Positions 24,731 through 38,700 of a stretch of DNA of 64,000 bases are shown here, in pieces. The notes under the pieces are model-generated. The model saw only the letters and a program-made list of their open reading frames with translations, did not search any database and was not told the origin of the DNA. Source of the stretch: Chionis minor (taxonomy: Eukaryota; Chordata; Aves; Charadriiformes; Chionididae); NCBI GenBank assembly GCA_013398295.1, contig VZSF01010129.1, positions 445,565-509,564 of the forward strand, given 5' to 3'. Positions within the stretch are counted from its first letter, which is position 1. Each line of letters begins with the position of its first letter. Position numbers and translations under genes: made by a program.

Positions 24731-27566
24731 CAAACATCAGGCATCGAACCCCAAGGTCTTTTTATTTATTAAAAAGGAGCAAAGCGCCTTGATAGCAAAG
24801 TACTTTTACAGACAAATTTCCTTCCAATTTCTGTAACTTTGAAGAGGAAGACTGGATTTCATTTGAAAAACTAAAAATAAGAGAAAAATGTGGAACGTAT
24901 TTTCCAAAAAACTAGGCCTGCAGGATATCAGTGGGAAGAGAAACTAAAAAACATTAAGAGGTCTGGCTGTTTAACATCCAGTACATTCAAAAGCCTGACA
25001 GAGCTGTAGCAGGGACTAAATACCGACATCTACCATTTTCTTCACAGAAGCATTATTTAAGAGCAATTTGTAAATTTACACTTGTAACAAGGTTGCCATT
25101 TTTAGTCCACCATACAAAGAAAGTAATTTTCTACAAGTACTTGTGACTGATCTGCCATAAAAGTTGAAAGGTGGTTAAAGCCATGCAACTTGGGAAGAAA
25201 CACTATTACAATCTTCAAACAGCCTGCCTTCTGCCACCACAAAAACATTGCTGCCTCAGTTAAAACCATAATACATCTGAAACATGAAAAATAGAACTGT
25301 CAAAAATGTTTCAAATTAAACAGTGAAACTCAAAGATGAACAAAGCTGTAACTACTTTAAAGCACGTGTCAGGTTACTATAGTACTAAGGCTGTAGATGC
25401 CACTATCCAGGGCAGGAAAGAGTTTTAAAATAAAATTCCCCATTCACTCAGCCAGTAAGTAAGCAAGTATATGTGTTTGAAGTTTTCATAATTGGATTTG
25501 GCCAAAAATAAAATATACCCCTACCCTTGAGAAACTGGGATAACCTCCGAAAAAATATTTTTTTAAAAGTATATTGAGGTCAAGTGATTTTAAATACCAG
25601 TAATTCATTTTCAGTTTGTGCACTGAAAAAAAATCTACGGGAAATATCAAAACCCAAGAAGATATTGGTCTATTCTGTACAGGAAAACTTATTCACCTTG
25701 TTTGCTGAGCCAAGAGAATCTACTTCTTACTGTTACAATCATGTACAAAAATACAGTGGTGCTCAACACAAAAACTTACCTCTCCTTTTACTTGTCCTAT
25801 TACCTTACCACATGCTGTTCTCACACGTGTTGCTGTTTCTTTAGATATATTAAAATACACCTTAGACATAAAAAACAATGTTTTCGTTGATTAATGAACA
25901 CTGTGTCTCCCCAGGAAAGTAACAGTATACCTAGGATATGGAAACTTGAAGGCTGAAAATCCATAACCATTTCAAGGTGGGGGTACTTTCCTTTTTTAAA
26001 TGAAAGAATGCAGAGAACTAGCGAGAGAGAAATAAATCTTGTTTCTCCTCAGCTTTATGCCATGCAAGAAACAATCTAGGTAAATACCACACAGAACTTC
26101 CACAGTTCCAACAGAAATGTAATTATAATTACTTTGAGAGTACTACAGCTGTAGCTCACCTATGTGCCCTGTGGTGGATAAACTGATAGGCAATAACCTT
26201 CTTCAAAAACCACCTCATAACACAAAGAGGTAACAACAGTGAACTTTGTTATGGCAGCTAAAAGAAACCACAAACCAACCTTTTGTCCTAAAGAAAGCAG
26301 AGTTCAACACATTCTCAATGAATAACGAAAACAGGATCAAAACCTTTAACCTAAGACTATAAAATACCTTCAGGGAGATTCCCAAAGTTTGGCTCATTGT
26401 ACTCAACAAAAGCTCTCCATTCCTAGCTAGCCACTTCCTCGCCTATCATTAGCTTAATACAACTTGAGTGAGTTAATTCTCAAACTGCCTTTTGTGAAAA
26501 CATCAATTGAACCAAGCTAAGTCGAAGCCTAACAAGCCTTTCCTCAACATACTCAGGCATGCAGACCTCGAAGTCTACAGCACAAACCCCACAACGACCC
26601 GCTTCTGACTTTCTGCCTGGCATCCAGAAATAAGAACAGACCAATTTTCCAAAGGGCTCTGCTTCACGTGCTAGCCATTAACATGGGCAGCAGTAGTGCA
26701 CATTACAACAGCATAAAGACAAGGAGCAATGGCTTCAGTGCTCAAAGGTGAAAATTTTTTCCAGATCAACTCAAAACCGTAGCAAAAACAAACGCTAACT
26801 TTTTCATGCTTTGAAAAAGCATGGTCCCCAGACCACTTCCTACTGCATCTCTTCTTAAGAACCTTTTATCATTTACATCTTCTCTTCATCTCCAGCAACA
26901 CCTCCTTTCCAGCTTGCTAGCACACAGCTTCACCTTCCAGTCCAATGCCTATTCCCCTTTAAAAGGAACCCAGACAGCTTGCTCCTATTAAACTAGCTTC
27001 TACACAACTGCAGAGATTCACTGTCTACCTGCAAGACTGAAAACTAAGGGCCATTCTCAGAGCTTTAGGGTTCTTAAAGACACACAGTTCATTAAGAATT
27101 TGGACCAAATCCTGGTAAAGAGCAACCAAGAAGCTTCATCCTCTCAGACATTGGGAAGTCTGTGTATTTACACAGTTTAGGTAGTTCCTGTAATCTGATA
27201 GAAACCATGCAGACTCCAGGTACGTCACAGACTCGCAAAAAGGAATTTTTAGATTGGAAATAATTTTGACAGGTGGGTGGGTGTAAAAACATTACAGCAT
27301 ATAGAAAAGGTTTATACTTTTTTTATTATATACGTTGACACGGTATGTTGAAAACTTCACTAAGCTCTAGGTTTTAACTAGAATTCATGCCGTGTAACCA
27401 GTAGATTTTTTTTTTTAATTTCCTAGAGGTCTATTACTAGCTTTTAGTGCTAAATCTTCATTTTTATAGTACTGTGGGGAAAGGAAAGTAGAACTAATAC
27501 GCACTTTGCAGAGGGGAAAAAAAAGAAGTAGTTTTACATCTCTTGACAAAATTTTGCATTAGCTTT

Positions 27567-27585
27567 TTATTATTATTATTATTAT
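27567..27585 (+). repeat. (TTA)n microsatellite
   Basis: About six TTA/TAT units in OLA1 intron 4. Confidence 0.85.
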
Positions 27586-29612
27586 CCCCAAGTAATATTT
27601 TGAAAGATCTTTGTGTTTATTGGGCAATCAACACACAGAATTTCTACTTCAGTTCATTACTAGCTTGTGTTCTAGCTAAAACATCTAGGAAGAGCAGCAT
27701 AAGAGGCAGAGTTAAGATTTTAACAAGAAAAAGGAAAAAGTGTTAGTTAAAAAGTGATTCCGTTATCTTTTTTGCTCCCAATGAAGAAAAACAGCAACAA
27801 CTGTTTCACAGCTACTGCATTTCAGAAACCTTGGAAGAAACTGAAACATGACAAGTAAATACAAGATTAGAGTAGAAGAAATAGATATTAATACAAAGTA
27901 AGTATCCAAATGGTTTAAAAAACCACAACAGTAGTCTCATTCCTCCTTCAAGCCCCAAAGAGAAAAACAAATGGTGTTAACCCTTATAATAGCTACCTGA
28001 AACAAATGCTTAGGATTATTCAATACATAGATTAAAAAGCATCTTCTCCACTGGCTATTACATTAATCTGTTCCTTAACATGCATTTATGAGAAAATTAT
28101 CAAAACAGAGCAAGTATAAAGAGTTTACCACCTGTTCTCAATTGACACCAGGCAAAACAGCAATTACAATTCCAGGATAGCAATGGCTTTGGCAAAACCG
28201 ATTCCCCCCCTTTTTCTAGGGATACTGTAGCAATGGTTCTTGTGTAGTTACAAATATTTAAAATACACCAGTGTATTAGTATAGCCTTTATATATTGAAC
28301 TAGCTCCTAAAATGATGTACAAGTTCAAAAAGACTTACTTCACTCTATCCAGTAAGGATCTGGCCTTGCGTTTTCAAAACCTCTTTGCTTTAAATGCCAT
28401 TAAATATTTAGCTACAATAGCCCGTAGTTTTCATAGTATTGCAAGTATGTATCAAACAACTAACAGAAAATAGTAGTACTAATAAAATACAAATAAGGCC
28501 AACTATTCAAAAGAGAAGTAACACTCCAAAAACACACAAACAGTTCTAGATGGTTTCCAGATACCAGAAGACCTTTAAAAAGGCCAGTGTTCCCAAAAGC
28601 ACGTCCTGTTTTTCAACAGTATAAGCCTAAGAACATAATACCTTTCCCTACAAAGTTTAGCTCGCTTGACTGAAAACACACCACCAGCACGCTGCCCCAA
28701 ATCAGTGTCTAGGTATTCTTGATGCATTGGCTGAGGTAGCATACTTACTATTCACCAAGCACGCAGATCCTGTAGAGGCACATCAGTTCACTGCTCTGCA
28801 TAAATGTATTTCCAAAAAACATCCTCATGGGAACAGTGGTTCGAAGCATCTAAACCAGTACTATAAGATAGTAATATTCCATGCCTTTGGGCTTTGTTTT
28901 TTTAAACACCCTGCCCACAAAAAATTTTTGCTCCAATCACCAAATAAAAAGTATTTCTATTTTGCTTGTTTATTTTGTTCTATTGTTGCACCACTCACTG
29001 TATAATAATGGCCAACCAAAAGACAACAATAAAGGTGTTCAGTTTCCTCAATTCTGCAAAAATATTAAGCCCAATCTTTTCAGACCAGAAGCATTTTTTA
29101 ATACTCAAAGTATACTGCAAATCAACATACGCTTTCAACAAGCTTTTAAGTGCTAAGTTTGTAAGTGACATTAACATGACTCTGAAGGCCAGTCCTGTAT
29201 TGTTGTAAAAGGTGATGAGAGAGGGAATCAAAGCCCTTGGTCTTATTGAGAAATGTTCAGAATTCACAGAGATGGCAGAGGGGAGGCATTCAAGACTCAA
29301 TAAGTCACACAGAAATCAGGAAAAGGAAAGAAGTGAGGCTTGCCTTGTGAGGAACAGAATCCCAGAGTCCACTACCAACTCCATATTTTCATTTTCTACT
29401 TCCATTTCAGCCTTTTATTATCACATTCCATTCCCCCAATTATATAGCAGAGAATTGGGATTTTCTTCGTTGAAAAAACCCAAAACCTGATGACTTTGAA
29501 TGGAACGGTAAAAGTTAAAATTGTAATGGATATTTATTCCACAGTTCTTTAATTACAGTATCACAATGCTGTCCTTAAGCTATAGAGAGAACATATAAAT
29601 AAGGTTACATAC

Positions 29613-29740
29613 GCATCAGATGAAAGATCCCATCACAGGCATTAATATGAGACAAGAAGGAATTTCCTAAGCCTTGGCCAGTGTGGGCTCCTTTCACAAG
29701 GCCAGCAATATCCACCACATTCAGAAAGGCTGGAATTTTG
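29613..29740 (-). CDS. OLA1: OLA1 exon 4 (residues 82-124)
   Basis: This is a 128-nt internal exon. The acceptor TATTTCAG|C completes the serine codon from exon 3, then reads [42 protein letters not shown], with the first base of an arginine codon before the donor C|GTATGT at 29612. DIAGL is the G3/switch II (DxxG) motif, and GAHxGQGLGNxFLSHI is diagnostic of YchF/OLA1 proteins. In this family the catalytic Gln after DxxG found in Ras-like GTPases is replaced by a hydrophobic residue, and here it is Leu. The frame is intact. The next residues expected (RAFEDDD or similar) were not found further left, so exon 5 is probably outside the window. Confidence 0.97.
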
Positions 29741-32700
29741 CTGAAATACAAAAGTTAAAAGTTTCATTATTGAAGCATATTAGCCAAAACTTTTGGCACA
29801 GAAAAATTCAGAACACAAAAATCCATCATTTCTTTTTTCTAGAGCAAGTTATACATGACAGTAGCCTTCCTCCTTATTTAATGTGCAATGTACAAAAGAT
29901 AAGATTCCCCCTCTCACATAAAACATCAACCATTCTTTAATTTCTCTGTCATTATTCATGTAAAATGAAGCAAACTAGTTTCAAAGTGTGGAACCACACT
30001 GACAACTATACAAATAATCAACCAGGCCTGGAAGACTGAGGCATGAAGTCAGTCATCTGTAATGAGCAGTTTTCACAGTACCAAAGGGATGAAAACATAT
30101 AAATGGCCATTACACTCTGCTACCACACACCTTTAAGGTTACCATTTAGTTCATAAAGTTTAGCAACTTTCCTGGAATACACCGGCATTTCTTTAATCCA
30201 GTGGTGATTAAAACTAGCAGTGATCAGGGTTATGCAAACAATTTGAAAAAAAGCAGAAAACAAATCAACATGAAGCTGGCATTATAATGTAACCGGTTAT
30301 GATGTTTTCCACCATAGTCAACAGCAACAGGTTAGCAGATGTGTCTACATGACATTTTATATAGCAACAAGAAAACAGTCATAAAGTTCAAATTAGCTCA
30401 CCAAAAAATGGGAAAGAAGCAGCTTTTAGAGCTACTGGAAATGCATATAGCAATTTATAAACTGCAAGCTTTTTATATTCTACAAATTCTCAAGTTGTTT
30501 TAAAATGAGCAAATAGTTTAACGGGCATTAATCTTTCCGTGTATCTTCCAAACTAAATTACCTCTCAAAATCCACCTGAGTCGGCAAAAACCAAAACCCT
30601 AAAATTTTATGACTAGGTGTTGACAAAAAGCACCTTTGTATGGTGTATGCAAATGACAACATCATCATAAACAGTGGCAGTGACAGAACCACACTGAAAT
30701 GCTCTAAGTTCCTCACTTGCAAATGACCATAGTCACACCATATAGCACACAATAGTCATCAAGATCTCCAACTTGATGGCTTCAAAATAAATAGCTGGAA
30801 CACTATTTAATTTCCGGTGAACACTTTAAATTATTACCATTATATGTCATTAGCAGTATGCTAGGATTAATACAACAGTTCACTGTTTTACTGACAGTAA
30901 GATAATGGAAAACACCCAAATCCATAGCTTTAATAACAATGAGAAAGGTGTGACTTACAGTACGAAGTCTGCATGAGCTTACAGTGCCAATTTGTAAAGT
31001 GGTGAAAAGCCTTCTTTAATGGTGAGTGTTCTTCAACATGAGATTCAAATCTAAAGATACAAATTCTACCTTAAGATGTCTTTCCCAAAGACCTACCATG
31101 GCCGTGCTGCTCACAGATGGAAGGAACCACATAGATGTGAATGAGTGCTAGGCATGACCCAGCCAGTGACCTCCTAGCCAACCCCATACAGAGACCTTCT
31201 CTGTACAGCATTGCACTTTTGAAGCCTCTACTGTCCACGGCCCAAACTAAGCTTTAGTTTCATTAGTGTGACAGCTTGCTAATATATATATTCAGTCCTC
31301 CAAATACCGAAGTATTTCACAGCATGACCATCAAATCTGTAACAGCAGAAAACTCCACTAACATCAGAAACCACCCTTCTCTTCTTATCCTGATGCCTGT
31401 TATGGCAGTTATGGCCCAGACAGAAAAAGCTGTGGTTACATAAATCTACAGATCATCGTTTCTGCTCAGTGCAATGGACTTAGGCAGAACAAAACAAGTT
31501 TCCAACTTTTTTTTCCTAATGCTAGCCCACTTCCATTTGATTGCAAATAACACAAAACGTAGTTTAACATTAGCAGATGCACTGCCTCACTTGACATGAA
31601 CTCCCCAGTTTGGAAAGATATGATCCATTAGAGCCTTAGTATGCAACATCAATATTTCTGGAAGTGCAGTGACCTAAAAGCAAATGCTCTTACCCTGGTT
31701 TTGTTCTCAATCTTCCTCTAACACTTCCCAAGAAAAAGGATTACTTTCAAGTAAACTAATTTCACAATACAAGATTTGGACAAAATCTTTTTCTTTATCA
31801 AGGTGAAGTTCAAAGTATCAGTAAACCTGTCAGGTGTAATAAGTTAGGAACTTAATGCACATTTCATGTCATTAATACCTTTGCGATGTGCTTAGAAACA
31901 AGCATGAATAGGACAGAATACCCAGAAGACTGAGTTTAAAAAAAATATGCAAGAAAATATTTACAACATAGCACACATTACTTAGATTCAGGTACACAGT
32001 ATGTTGACTTTTAGCTTTAAACTTCACTAGGCCCATGAAAAGAAGGGGAAGACAGATGTTTTGTACTGCAAGTTAATGCTGCTGAATGCAAAACATGAGT
32101 ATAAGTGCATTTTGAAGTAAACAAACTTTGAAAATATTACAATTTTGTCCCACTACGGTTTTCTTTGCAAACTATCTTTTTTTTAAACTACCAGTACACA
32201 AACTCAAAGGCAACCAGCAAATCCTTTAATATGCTACCAAGAGTAATGTACATTCTGAAGACAGAAACCAGTAACTCTATTAATATATTAACCCAATAAC
32301 TCCTTTTGCCTGACAGAAGCGCAGAGCTAATACATACTTCAGAAGAAACAGCAGCAACATCCCAGTCAGGATGTTTATAATTCCCTGCTTTTTGACACAA
32401 AACTAAAGTCAACAGTAAGGTAGAAAAATGCCCCTCTCTAAAGCACTTCTACATTGTCATTTATACTGTGTTTTAAGAAAAGCAAAGGTGGTGGTCTTCT
32501 TCTATGCTCCCCTCTCATCATTCTGGTAGGATTAACTTCCTGGCCAGCCATCAGAAGAATTCACACTTTCACTACAAAAATGCCACATTAGAGCAAGACA
32601 GATACCTTCATATGCAGATAGACCACTCTATCACCAGAATCAACCTCACTTGCTAGACAATGGAAAGAAAACCCAAGCACTAGTTTATTTCACAATTGAC

Positions 32701-35700
32701 AAATAGGAGAAAGAGACCTTTGAAGTAGAGTATCCGGGTTTCCAGGATGTTTTCTCATCTTCACCTTGGGTACCACAAAGCTAACATTCCAAGCAAAATA
32801 AAACCATCTCCGTTCTTAGCTGTCCCTTTCCTAAGCCCAGATCTCCATTTCATTGTATAAAGATGAATACAGAGAAAAGCTGAAGAAGGCACAAACTAGT
32901 CATGCTTGCCTATGCTCTGAAGGACAAAGAGTAAACATTATGAAACTAAACAGAAAACACTGCGAAGAAGGGGTGGAGTACCATATATCTTGAGTGTGCC
33001 TTAGTTCTTTTAAATGTAGAAGACAACTGGATTGTTCTTTTTTTTTCCTCTCCCCCTCTAAACAGATTAATTTCCATTTCTTAAGATTCGTTAGTCAGCA
33101 TTAGCATAATGTCACTGAGCCTCAAATGATCATCAGGAACAGGTGGCATCAACTGATCATTTGTACAAATCAGTGCAACACCAATCTACCATAAAGCATG
33201 TCACAAGAATTTATAATATGAACCAATTACCTAATCCAGAAATATCCTTGAGCAAGGATTTTTTACCCCACTTAGAAAACAGCAAGAGTGGGTTTGTGTT
33301 AGCATACCACCTTCACTGTACGAGCTACTGTGCAAAGAGCACAACACTCACTGGGCCAAAGAGACTAGTTTCGTAGTCCGGTGGTTAGGGAATTAATTCA
33401 GGAGTAAATGAACGAAGGGGACTTATACATCCATAGGGCCATGCATTTAGCAGGGGAGAAGGCCTATTTCTCACCAACTTTGTTTCAAACTTCTGTCCAA
33501 TACAGTCATTTAAACAGGTAAGAGGAGTTTACCTGACCTGTTTGTTCAGTACAGTAGTACTGAAGAGTATAATGCAACCGGTTATCTTCTTTCTTTTAAA
33601 ATGCACAAACATATGGTATCTGCAATTTGTTGCACATAATTTTTTTTTCCAAAATTTGAGAGGAAAAGGCATATATTTATTTCTCGAGTTTTCACAAATA
33701 ATTATTTAGTTGAGAAACCTCACAGGTAGCATACATTTGAAGTTTTGACTTAGACTGAAACATCATAACCAAGACGCTGTTTATCTACCTAGGTTTTTAT
33801 TCTTCTAGGTCTCCACAGTCTCTCTTCTCCAATGAAAACAATACCCCAATAATTTCTCTGCAGCATTTGCTACAGTTTACTAAAAATCTCACATTCACCA
33901 GAGACCCTGGAATGCCACATAACAGCTTCAACTAAGTTCAAAATGCAGCAATTTTCCAGTTAGCCTGTTTGATAATTCTCATAACGCGCTTGTTTTTTAC
34001 TAGTTTCTTAAATAGTTTGAGAAATTTCTCTCAACTCAAACTCTACCTGACTAGGTCCCACATACCAAAAAGGCCAGATTCTTTAGTATTAGGGTAAAAC
34101 GGCCATCTCTCATTTTCTCTTTGGTAAAGCCAAATGTGCTACTCATCCCTTGGTTCCAGCACAGGCTCTTCTGCTTTTAAAAGCAGCTATCTGAAATCTG
34201 TCAGAAAGGGGAAACTCTTCTTCCTTCACAAAAATTCATATAACTCAAGTAGGAGTCATCCTTTAAGAATTCACAAGTGACCTGAAGTAAGAGTAGCAAC
34301 ATAGGAGAACATGGGTGCCGTGACAAATTCTTAGAAAGCCATTCAACTCTCAAGTCTGTCCTCACCACTATTTCTGGCTCACTTCCAAACAGAAAAAGAA
34401 CAGTTCACAGTCCCTCCCTCTTCCAGGAGGCTGTACTCCCTATTACATCTTCTGCAGTCAATCTTGCAAGCACTTTGGACCAACGTAAGCACAATACCTC
34501 ACACGGTAATTAAAAAGAACCTGCTTCTGAAGAACTAGGAACTGAAGATGAACCCTGGTCATTTCTACGCAAGAACAATTTCATTAACAGCATTTTATCT
34601 ATGGTACTGACAAACAAGACTTAAGCCTAATAGCACATGAACCAGACGTGAAAAATCTGCTAATTAAATTTCACTTACATGAATTGTAAAAAGGTAAAAG
34701 ATTCAATGGGGATTAAGGCACATACTTGGTGTCCCATGTATATCAAATGCCTGCATTCTCAAACTATTCAGTAAGTTATTACACCATGTCGTGGTGTACA
34801 ACTAATTAAATTTTGCCTTCTCCCACCAGGCAGAAAAGATGGCTCAAGTCACCACTACTTAAGATCTTTCATTCACTGCTGGCAAATTATTCACATGCAA
34901 TGCCAGAACAAGCATCCCAGCACAGCTGATTTACGCAGGCTCAGAACTGACAGAAGAGTGGGCAAACTCAGTAACACTGAAGGAAGGCACACATTAACAC
35001 CACCATATACTGACCAATTTTCAGTTGTTTTCTGTAAACCACAGGATTGACTTACAGATACTGATACGCTAGAGTTACACATAGCAAAGGTATTCACGTT
35101 TTACTCTGATTACAGGTGGCTTTCATTTACATAAGTGCTCTTTTTAAACCTGCAGTAAGGCCCACATGACATCATTCAAAAAGTCCCACTGCTGATCTGG
35201 TTTCTAAGTACTTCCACCAACTGATCACATAATTTTGACTGCAAAACTTTATCAAGTATCTGAGTATGCCGTCCTATAGTGAGTTCAAGAGAACTTTTGT
35301 TTAATATTATACAGAACTTTCAAGACCTAAACAACCACTGAAGTTACTCAGATTTAGCTCAGTAACCATCACTTAAGCAGTGAAGATCTGAATTTTACCA
35401 ATCTACAGTGCAACAGAACAAAACAAATCCATTTGCTGACAAAGACAGACATCAGGAAGTACACTGGACAGTGCTAGAACTGAAGGGGAGTAGTTGCACT
35501 TTATATATTACAGTCATGCGACATATCCAGGATTGCTTTAAGATTTAAGTTTGAAAAGGACATCCAAGATAGATTAAAAACAGTCTAAGTTAAATAGAAA
35601 TGTTTGCGGCTGCAAGAAACATTGTGTTTTATGGACACATATGTGCAAGGCAATGTACTCACATCCAGGTGTAAACAAACAAGGAATTCAATGAATACCC

Positions 35701-38700
35701 ATAACTTGAGAAAGGATGAACCAAACTATTTACATTTTACTCATTCTTACTTATAATCTCATTTGATTTTAACCAGAGTAGGAAGTAGAAACATAGACTT
35801 TAGAATCACATTTTTTAATAATATTTTCACACAGGTTGATTACTATTAGCCAATACAGTCCTTCCGTTTTAACTATTTACAGTTAAAATACAGCTTAGGC
35901 TTACATAGCTTCTACCTGAGTATGTCTTTTAGTTAATCATATAGAACACTTCCAGGGATGCGGCCTCCACAGCTTCCCTGGGCAGCCTGTTCCAAGAGCT
36001 CACCACCCTCATGGTGAAAAATTTCTATAGACTAAAATAAGAATTTAAAGTAAAGGAGAAAGAATGAAAATAATTGCAGTGAGGAGATACTTGGGGCACA
36101 AAACTAAAAAAAAAGAGAAAATAGCAGTTTCCTCCACCCCATCACTCAAAATTACTTTGAAGCTTGAATCAAACGTTACCACTGAGACACATCTCCTGGT
36201 CAGGCACAGCACTGCCACAGCTGCGGTAGCAGGGAGGACCACACGGGCTAAGTCTGGTGGGCACATATACACTCAGAGGCTTTCAAGATATTTGCGAGTT
36301 ACGACACAAATCACTTGTCCAAACGGTATCAGTTTGACATACTTACACTAAAAAAATATTTTTAGGCTTAAGGTGATTAAGCATCATCTTAATGAGATTT
36401 AGAACAAAAAAAAAAAATGCACAAGAATAGCTTTAATTAAGTTTTTATTAAATTACTGAAATTTCTTTAGATGTGCTACATGCACAGTTCTTTTCCTGTG
36501 TAAGAAACCCGTCACTTCTAAACACAAAATGTCTGGTTAAAATATTAACTGCAATTAACAGATCAACTGTTTGTGGCTTCCAAGTCCCAATTTTCAAGCC
36601 AGGAACTACCTGCTGAGAGGAAGAACATCTCTCCCATTTTAGAATTTGCAGATCTCATCCTCTGCTCCCTGCTTAAGATTCACAGATTTTGAGGGGGGGA
36701 AATACACCTTTCTGCTTTAGTTCCTGCTGAAGTGAATCAGCCCAAAGAAAATATTCTCTTTCCAATTACTAAACCGTAACTAATTCAATCATTAGTCTGG
36801 CAAACCTTGCTTGAAAGTACCCATGTTGGGAGAACAGGCATAGAAGGACAACAAAATAAAAAGCCAACAGTCTTTCCTTTCTGAAAAAGCTACACGTTGG
36901 CACAATGTAACAAATACAAATTTTCACTGAATATTGTATAAAATTTAAAACAAGCAAATAAGTAGCTTAAATTAGATTAGGTTAGTAACAGAATATAAAC
37001 TAAAGCCTTGAAATCACAAGCATTCATAATTATTTTTAATATAGTAAGGTCTCTCCTTTTTTCATATCTACAATTTCATTCACACCAGAAAGCAAGCAAC
37101 AGGTAACATTAAAGCCCAAGGAAATTTGCTCAGCTAATTCACTTGGCAGCAATATGGCAGTTTTTACTGGAAGCTCTTGTAGCCCACCTTCTGTGTAAAG
37201 TCTGTATCACTGAACTTATTTATTGTAAACAGTCATATACATCATCCACTGCTGCAGAAAGAGAAAAAAGCATAGGTTGTAAGTTCTGGCTGCATACCTT
37301 AATCTATTAAGTACAGATTTACCTTTGTGTAATAGTCTTTAAATTGTTATCTACATGATTTCTTTTACAAGCATTTACATTTCCAATTAAGTAATAACAG
37401 TCAGCTTTCAGCATCAGCTAGTAAGTAACTGCACACCAGTCCATCCAAACTGATGCTTTCTTCTTTTGGACATAGGAACGGATCTTCAAGCAACCAACGG
37501 TACCCAAAGAGCCTAACTCTTCCTCTGATGCAGAACGGCTGCAAACTCATGCTAGCAACATTCTCAGCCATAGAGTTCACCTCTCTGAAGCAGCAGCAAC
37601 CTCAGCTCAGTGTGACAGACAGCAACTGCCAGCCTGGTCCCACTCTTCCCTTCCCTCTCTCACAGCGGGCATCAAGGCAAAATTACTTTGGCCTGTCATA
37701 CATTATTTTAGTTAAGATAAAGTCCCCCTTTTTTTTTTTCCCACCCCCACCTCCCAACAATGACTGCAGTTACACGATGACTAAGTGTAACACATGGGAA
37801 ATAAAAACCTGAATGCTTTAGATTTTAAAAAGACAAAATCTTGAGGCTAGACAAGAGTCTAATTTGAAGAGAACTCCCTGTTTATAAATCATTCTGCGTG
37901 CATAGATTGATTACATCTACTAATCCAAACAAGTAGAAAATTAACACAGAACTTATTACTTAAAGATGAAGCACAAAATCAAGACTATACAAGAGAAATT
38001 AAGGGATTTAAATTACAATTCAGTTGTGTATCTTCATGACCATAGCCTTCTTTTCCTGAGTTAGTCTCACACAAACAAGTACAAACAGCCCAAGAAGACT
38101 TACCTCAGTCTACTGCGCTATTCAATTAACACTAAATATTGCTGCTTTATTACTGTTATAGTGATACATTAAAATCATATAAACATTGCACGTGGACTCA
38201 GGAGCTGTAACTACCCACTAATCCCCCCCACCCATTGATTTTAAGTAATAAATGCTCTCTTTAAAAAGTAAAAAGACCAGTCAAATTAAAGCTGATTTAC
38301 TACTTATATCCAGCTTGTTATCCAATTCAGTATATTTACTATTTTCATTAATGCTTAATGGTGATTTTTTTCCAGAGAGAGAGTTTGCGAGTTGGAGAAC
38401 ACACATACAGGTATTTACAATCTTGGCACTCCTTGTAAGGATAGATGGCCAAAGGCAGGATGAGGGAAGATGTAATAACCTTTGTCACTTCAACAATTAA
38501 TTTAGAAGTAGCCAGTCATGGCTAAATGAGAAAGATATTCGTGTGGCCAAAGCAGCAATAGCACTACAATTCAGAAGAAATTTGTCAACAAAACTTAAAA
38601 GCCACACCATTATTTCTACACAATCTACAGCCAGAAAGTTTTGTCTCACGTGCAGCAGAGTTCTGTCTTATGATCCATATATTAACAAGTACACATAATA

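Larger units (their letters stand above)
1..29612 (-). other. OLA1: OLA1 intron 4 (partial, at least 29.6 kb)
   Basis: This is AT-rich non-coding sequence with no convincing exon on either strand. Open frames of 60-145 codons occur but show no family resemblance or splice logic. Items of note are listed separately: a 30-bp-armed hairpin (481-590), a possible ancient CR1 3' end (about 5080-5150), small hairpins (8792-8825), GC-rich islands (about 11960-12300 and 24490-24730), a palindromic repeat (19928-19982), a tRNA-like SINE segment (20356-20426) and scattered homopolymer and microsatellite tracts. I searched by eye for reverse-complement traces of the AFEDDDI...HVEG region of OLA1 and did not find them. 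Confidence 0.8.
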
